Origin: Curvivirga sp965219885
Lineage (GTDB): Bacteria > Pseudomonadota > Alphaproteobacteria > UBA8366 > Aestuariispiraceae
Assembly: GCF_965219885.1 (NCBI RefSeq)
Contig: NZ_CBDCOT010000009.1
Coordinates: 2,722,975 to 2,786,974 of the forward strand
Reading direction: 5' to 3'
Length of the DNA: 64,000 nt
In this document: positions 60,728 through 64,000 of the stretch, piece by piece
Layout of the letters: each line of letters begins with the position of its first letter
How positions within the stretch are numbered: position 1 is the stretch's first letter
Notes under the pieces: model-generated
Told to the model about the DNA's origin: nothing
Databases searched by the model: none
Seen by the model: the letters and a program-made list of their open reading frames with translations, nothing else
Position numbers and translations under genes: made by a program

Positions 60728-61396
60728 TTAAGAATTGTTATGTAGTTCTTCTATTAAAGCTTGTATACCTAATTGAGGACTACAAAAAACAGTAGGCGTG
60801 AAACTTACCAAGTAATCCGGCACTTTATCCATGCTTGCTTGTGCCAAAACAATTGTATCTGCATCACCAGTGTTGTTGATTATATAACCTGCAATTGACT
60901 TTGAATATTGTTCAAATCTACCGGCCTTAAAGCTTTCCCACGCTCCTGATACGAAATGTAAATTGATTTCTACATTTTCTCTATCAAGCTCATGAGCTTT
61001 ATTACTGAATAGCTCCATAGTAGATTCTATCGTAGATTCTACAGCGCAAATAATAGCCAAATGAGAGCCTGATAATAGAGATTTTTCAGCTAGTAGATTA
61101 TCGATTCTCAGAACTTTGCAGGTATCGACTTGTGGATATTCATCTGCGATAACACCAAGAGTGGAGCAGGTAATTAAAATGATATCTGCACCTTCGCTTA
61201 TTAATTCTCTTAAAACTGAGTAACATTCCTCTTTTAGCAGGTCAGACACACCACCTAATTCTTCTGCTTTATCTAATAGGTCTTTACGAACGACTTGCTT
61301 GATCGTGAATTCACGCTGATACGGCTCAATAAGAGGATTAAATCTTTGTATATGTACATCTGCGCTATGTAGAAGATAGGCCGTTTTTTTAGGCAT
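60728..61396 (-). CDS. Asp/Glu racemase superfamily protein
   Basis: A 222-residue protein with the two-lobed Asp/Glu/hydantoin racemase layout. The first catalytic motif is ILITCSTLGVIADE near residues 73-86 with a cysteine. The second position is VLAQASMDKVPD near residue 187, where the usual cysteine is alanine. Proteins with a single cysteine, such as arylmalonate decarboxylases and some maleate isomerase relatives, perform other reactions than two-base racemisation. The substrate is unknown. It lies on the minus strand between ribD and ribE. Confidence 0.78.
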   Translation of the reverse strand: MPKKTAYLLHSADVHIQRFNPLIEPYQREFTIKQVVRKDLLDKAEELGGVSDLLKEECYSVLRELISEGADIILITCSTLGVIADEYPQVDTCKVLRIDNLLAEKSLLSGSHLAIICAVESTIESTMELFSNKAHELDRENVEINLHFVSGAWESFKAGRFEQYSKSIAGYIINNTGDADTIVLAQASMDKVPDYLVSFTPTVFCSPQLGIQALIEELHNNS

Positions 61397-61567
61397 TTGA
61401 GTGCATACCTTATGTCAGTCTGGAATTATGTAGATCATGGAAACATAAAAAAGACGATTTGGGAATGAATATAGGCGATTTTTTGTTAGCTATTTTCGAT
61501 ACTTTTCCTTAAAACGCCTATCATAGAATAAAAGCTCGTTTTCTTAGGCCAAAAGTCAGGATTTACT

Positions 61568-62170
61568 ATGTTTACAGGCATTATCACAGATAAAGGTCGT
61601 ATCCGTGCAGTTACCAAAGCAGGGGATACACGATTTGAAGTCGAAACAATCTATGATGTTGATAGCATAGATATGGGGGCTTCTATTGCACATTCAGGTG
61701 TATGTCTGACAGTGGTTGAAAAAGCATGTGAGAATGGCCAAAACTGGTTTGCTGTAGAGGCATCAGAAGAAACTTTGTCTTTGACCACAGCGCGTAACTG
61801 GGATGTTGGTACTGTATTAAACCTAGAACGTGCGTTGAAGATGGGTGATGAGTTAGGTGGTCATTTTGTTTTAGGGCATGTTGATGGTGTGGCAGAAATC
61901 ACCATGAAGGAGCCGGAAGGCGATAGTCTTCGTTTTCAATTTCGTGCCCCTGAAGAATTAAGAAAGTATATCGCAGCAAAAGGGTCTGTGGTTTTGAATG
62001 GCGTATCCTTGACTGTTAATGAGGTTGAAGGGGATGTCTTTGGTGTAAATATCATACCGCATACGGCACAAGAAACGACCTTTGGTGCTTCAGAGGTTGG
62101 TGATCTAGTGAATATAGAAGTTGATGCGTTGGCCCGTTATGTTGGACAATTACTAGCCGCACGTGGTTAA
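61568..62170 (+). CDS. ribE: Riboflavin synthase alpha chain
   Basis: A 200-residue riboflavin synthase with two lumazine-binding repeats. The first begins MFTGIITDKGRI and the second MGDELGGHFVLGHVDGVAEI near residue 95. SVVLNGVSLTVNEV near 140 matches the first repeat's IAHSGVCLTVVE near 39. It makes riboflavin from two molecules of 6,7-dimethyl-8-ribityllumazine. AGGA precedes the start. The end is 54 nt before the next rib gene. Confidence 0.95.
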   Translation: MFTGIITDKGRIRAVTKAGDTRFEVETIYDVDSIDMGASIAHSGVCLTVVEKACENGQNWFAVEASEETLSLTTARNWDVGTVLNLERALKMGDELGGHFVLGHVDGVAEITMKEPEGDSLRFQFRAPEELRKYIAAKGSVVLNGVSLTVNEVEGDVFGVNIIPHTAQETTFGASEVGDLVNIEVDALARYVGQLLAARG

Positions 62171-62224
62171 TTTCGTTATTCTTTGAATAATTTAAAGATA
62201 AATACTCCTGCAAAAGGTAGAAAA

Positions 62225-63382
62225 ATGTCAGATCAACAAAAAGAAACAGTGATGAAAACATCCACAGATGCAGATCTAGCTGTTCTTTCCCCAATCGAAG
62301 ATATCATTGAAGATGCCCGTAATGGACGTATGTTCGTCTTGGTTGATGATGAAGACCGCGAGAATGAAGGCGATCTTGTTATTCCTGCGCAAATGGCGAC
62401 ACCTGCAGCTATTAATTTTATGGCAAAATATGGACGTGGTTTAATTTGCCTGACATTGACGCCAAAACGTGCAGATGAATTAGGTCTTCGTTTGATGCCA
62501 CAATCAAATGCAAGCCGTTTTGGCACGGCATTTACGGTCTCTATTGAAGCGCGTGAAGGTGTAACAACTGGTATTTCTGCGCCAGATCGTGCACGCACTG
62601 TGGCTGTTGCAATTGATCCAGAATCAACAGATGCAGATATCACGACACCGGGGCATGTTTTTCCGTTGGTGTGCAAAGAAGGCGGAGTTTTGGTGCGTGC
62701 TGGGCATACCGAAGCAACGGTCGATATTTCGCGTTTGGCAGGGTTAAACCCATCTTCTGTTATTTGTGAAATCATGAATGAGGAAGGGGAGATGGCCCGC
62801 CTTCCAGAACTTATTGAATTCGCAAAGCATCATGATTTGAAGATTGGCGCTATTGCAGATTTGATTGCCTATCGTCGTCGTCATGATCATATGGTACGTC
62901 GTAGTGAAGAAACAACAATTGAGTCTGCTTTTGGTGGGGAGTTCAAGTTGCATGTTTATGTTAATGAGCTGTCTTATGCGGAACATGTCGTGCTTGTTAA
63001 AGGCGATATCACTCATGGTGGTCCCGTGATGGTACGTATGCATGCCATGAATGTGCTTGAAGACGTATTAGGGGACAAGTCACGTGGCAAGGATACAGAA
63101 CTTCAAAAATCGATGGAAATCATTGGTGATGAAGGTCGTGGTGTTATTGTTTTAATTCGTGAACCCCATGCGAAATCCTTGTCTTCCAAAGTGCGTGCAA
63201 AAGAAAATTTACCTCCAGTTGATGATGATGAAGTTCAAGATTTACGTGATTATGGTGTTGGTGCTCAAATCTTGTTGGATTTGGGTATTGATGAAATGAT
63301 TTTGTTATCTAACACAGATAAAAATATTATTGGGCTGGACGGATACGGGTTAAAAGTAGTAGAACGCCGTTCAATTGACTAA
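62225..63382 (+). CDS. ribB: DHBP synthase with degenerate GTP cyclohydrolase II domain (RibB-RibX type)
   Basis: About 385 residues from the ATG at 62225 (AAAGGTAG upstream); the frame is open to a TTG at 62183. The N-terminal domain is 3,4-dihydroxy-2-butanone 4-phosphate synthase: VLVDDEDRENEGDLV near residue 40 and RAGHTEATVDISRLAGL near 158. The C-terminal domain resembles GTP cyclohydrolase II, but the cysteines that bind zinc in the SECLTGD...RCDCG region are absent; only RMHAMNVLEDVLGD is seen. It therefore probably makes only the four-carbon unit, and a genuine RibA must be encoded elsewhere. Such RibBX-type proteins have been described in proteobacteria. Confidence 0.92.
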   Translation: MSDQQKETVMKTSTDADLAVLSPIEDIIEDARNGRMFVLVDDEDRENEGDLVIPAQMATPAAINFMAKYGRGLICLTLTPKRADELGLRLMPQSNASRFGTAFTVSIEAREGVTTGISAPDRARTVAVAIDPESTDADITTPGHVFPLVCKEGGVLVRAGHTEATVDISRLAGLNPSSVICEIMNEEGEMARLPELIEFAKHHDLKIGAIADLIAYRRRHDHMVRRSEETTIESAFGGEFKLHVYVNELSYAEHVVLVKGDITHGGPVMVRMHAMNVLEDVLGDKSRGKDTELQKSMEIIGDEGRGVIVLIREPHAKSLSSKVRAKENLPPVDDDEVQDLRDYGVGAQILLDLGIDEMILLSNTDKNIIGLDGYGLKVVERRSID

Positions 63383-63472
63383 ACAGACAATTGATTTGGG
63401 TGTGGGAATACGCCAGAATGCAGCATATCTTTTAATGCTGCTTCGCTGTTATTTGATATAGGATATAGGAAA

Positions 63473-63937
63473 ATGAGTGAGCAAAAGCCACATATTATGA
63501 TTGTAGAAGCCCGTTTTTACGCGGATTTAGCTGATGAAATGGCAGCTGGCGCAATCGAAGCAATCGAAGCTGAAGGCGCAACTTTTGAACGTTTTGAAGT
63601 TGCTGGTGCCTTGGAAATTCCTGGTGCAATTAATTATGCAATCCTGAATCAAGAGTTAAATGATCAACACCGATTTGATGGTTATATCGGTCTTGGCTGC
63701 GTTATTCGTGGTGAGACAACACATTATGACTATGTTTGTGGCGAAAGTGCCCGTGGTATTATGGACTTACAGTTAAATTATGGTCTAGCAATCACCAATG
63801 GTATTTTAACCGTTGAAAATGGTGATCAAGCTTGGGCGCGTGCAAATCGTTCTGATAAGAATAAAGGTGGCGCTGTTGCAACCGCGTGTCTGGATATGAT
63901 TAAATTAAAACAACAGTTCGGGCTATATCCACGATGA
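63473..63937 (+). CDS. ribH: 6,7-dimethyl-8-ribityllumazine synthase
   Basis: A 154-residue lumazine synthase. Features include EARFYADLADEMAAGAIEAI near residue 12, VAGALEIPGAINYAI near 44 and GLGCVIRGETTHYDYVCGES near 78, which holds the catalytic histidine. It joins the RibD product with the four-carbon unit from RibB. Its stop overlaps the nusB start as ATGA. Confidence 0.96.
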   Translation: MSEQKPHIMIVEARFYADLADEMAAGAIEAIEAEGATFERFEVAGALEIPGAINYAILNQELNDQHRFDGYIGLGCVIRGETTHYDYVCGESARGIMDLQLNYGLAITNGILTVENGDQAWARANRSDKNKGGAVATACLDMIKLKQQFGLYPR

Positions 63938-64000
63938 GTAAAGAGAAAGAACTTTCCGGCAAAACAAAGCGTTTACGTTCCGCACGTTTAGCTGCGGTAC
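63934..64000 (+). CDS. nusB: Transcription antitermination factor NusB (5' end only)
   Basis: The frame starts at an ATG that overlaps the ribH stop (ATGA) and runs off the window after about 22 codons. It reads MSKEKELSGKTKRLRSARLA. The RSARLAAV segment is the usual NusB beginning (RxxARxxAVQALY), and ribH-nusB is the standard order. NusB helps antitermination at rRNA operons. Confidence 0.85.
   Translation, partial: MSKEKELSGKTKRLRSARLAAV

Noticed and set aside
61472..61522. Inverted repeat ATAGGCG ... CGCCTAT upstream of ribE as an FMN riboswitch
   Set aside because: Only a 7-bp pairing over 37 nt; the conserved RFN-element core is absent.
62233..62775. A 180-codon minus-strand frame opposite ribB
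   Set aside because: Antisense shadow of a well-conserved enzyme; Ser/Arg-rich translation typical of such shadows.
1..64000. Mobile elements, prophage or CRISPR arrays
   Set aside because: No transposase, integrase, phage structural gene, repeat-spacer array or long terminal repeat was found on either strand.

Overview
The window reads as chromosomal DNA of an AT-rich alphaproteobacterium. Supporting features are the order glyA-nrdR-ribD-ribE-ribB(A)-ribH-nusB, a Ros/MucR regulator, an NDUFS4-like complex I accessory protein, two LdtR-type MarR regulators, a Bpt leucyltransferase and a complete cpa/tad pilus locus. The overall look is Rhodospirillales-like, but the genus cannot be named from sequence alone. 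There is no transposase, integrase, phage gene, CRISPR array or rRNA; two tRNA genes are present.

Layout. 1-8.6 kb (minus strand): an aerobic-type molybdenum hydroxylase (S, L and M subunits) followed by its maturation genes (MoxR-type AAA+, VWA protein, XdhC, and a molybdopterin-binding/MobA-like fusion). The large subunit carries the AYRGAGR motif, so it is not a canonical CO dehydrogenase. 8.7-18.8 kb: Tat-exported dienelactone hydrolase, bicupin, orphan Panacea-domain protein, NhaD-type antiporter, ATM1-type ABC exporter, DUF192 protein, probable lipoprotein, DyP peroxidase and an orphan hybrid-less sensor kinase. 19.0-32.0 kb: tRNA-Pro, then the tad locus (tadE, tadF-like, a convergent VWA TadG, flp, cpaA-F, tadB, tadC, tadD), which encodes a Flp-type tight-adherence pilus. 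32.1-38.7 kb: LdtR-like regulator, NDUFS4-like protein, tRNA-Arg, a TRAP transporter (M, Q, P), bpt and an RDD protein. 38.8-41.6 kb: motA with two tandem motB paralogues. 41.8-50.1 kb: membrane methyltransferase, flavin reductase, serine dehydratase, ornithine-decarboxylase-type gene with a long leader, hemB, metY/metZ and a GST. 50.2-54.2 kb: valine-type catabolic genes (acyl-CoA dehydrogenase, 3-hydroxyisobutyryl-CoA hydrolase, 3-hydroxyisobutyrate dehydrogenase) behind two copies of a palindromic operator, then a second LdtR-like regulator. 54.2-64.0 kb: mlaC-like gene, small conserved protein, mucR, rpiB, glyA, nrdR and riboflavin genes. The riboflavin run is split by an opposite-strand ArsR/AHSA1 pair and an Asp/Glu racemase-family gene, and the window ends in nusB.

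The most interesting regulatory signal is the leader of the decarboxylase gene (about 44.84-45.10 kb). It contains a possible 16-codon upstream reading frame whose stop codon lies inside the 5' arm of a candidate intrinsic terminator, the geometry expected for ribosome-controlled attenuation. Two other clear regulatory signals are the paired CATACG-N4-CGTATG sites before the valine-type genes and two large palindromes before arsR. Many single genes and convergent pairs are closed by well-formed intrinsic terminators, which helps define the transcription units.
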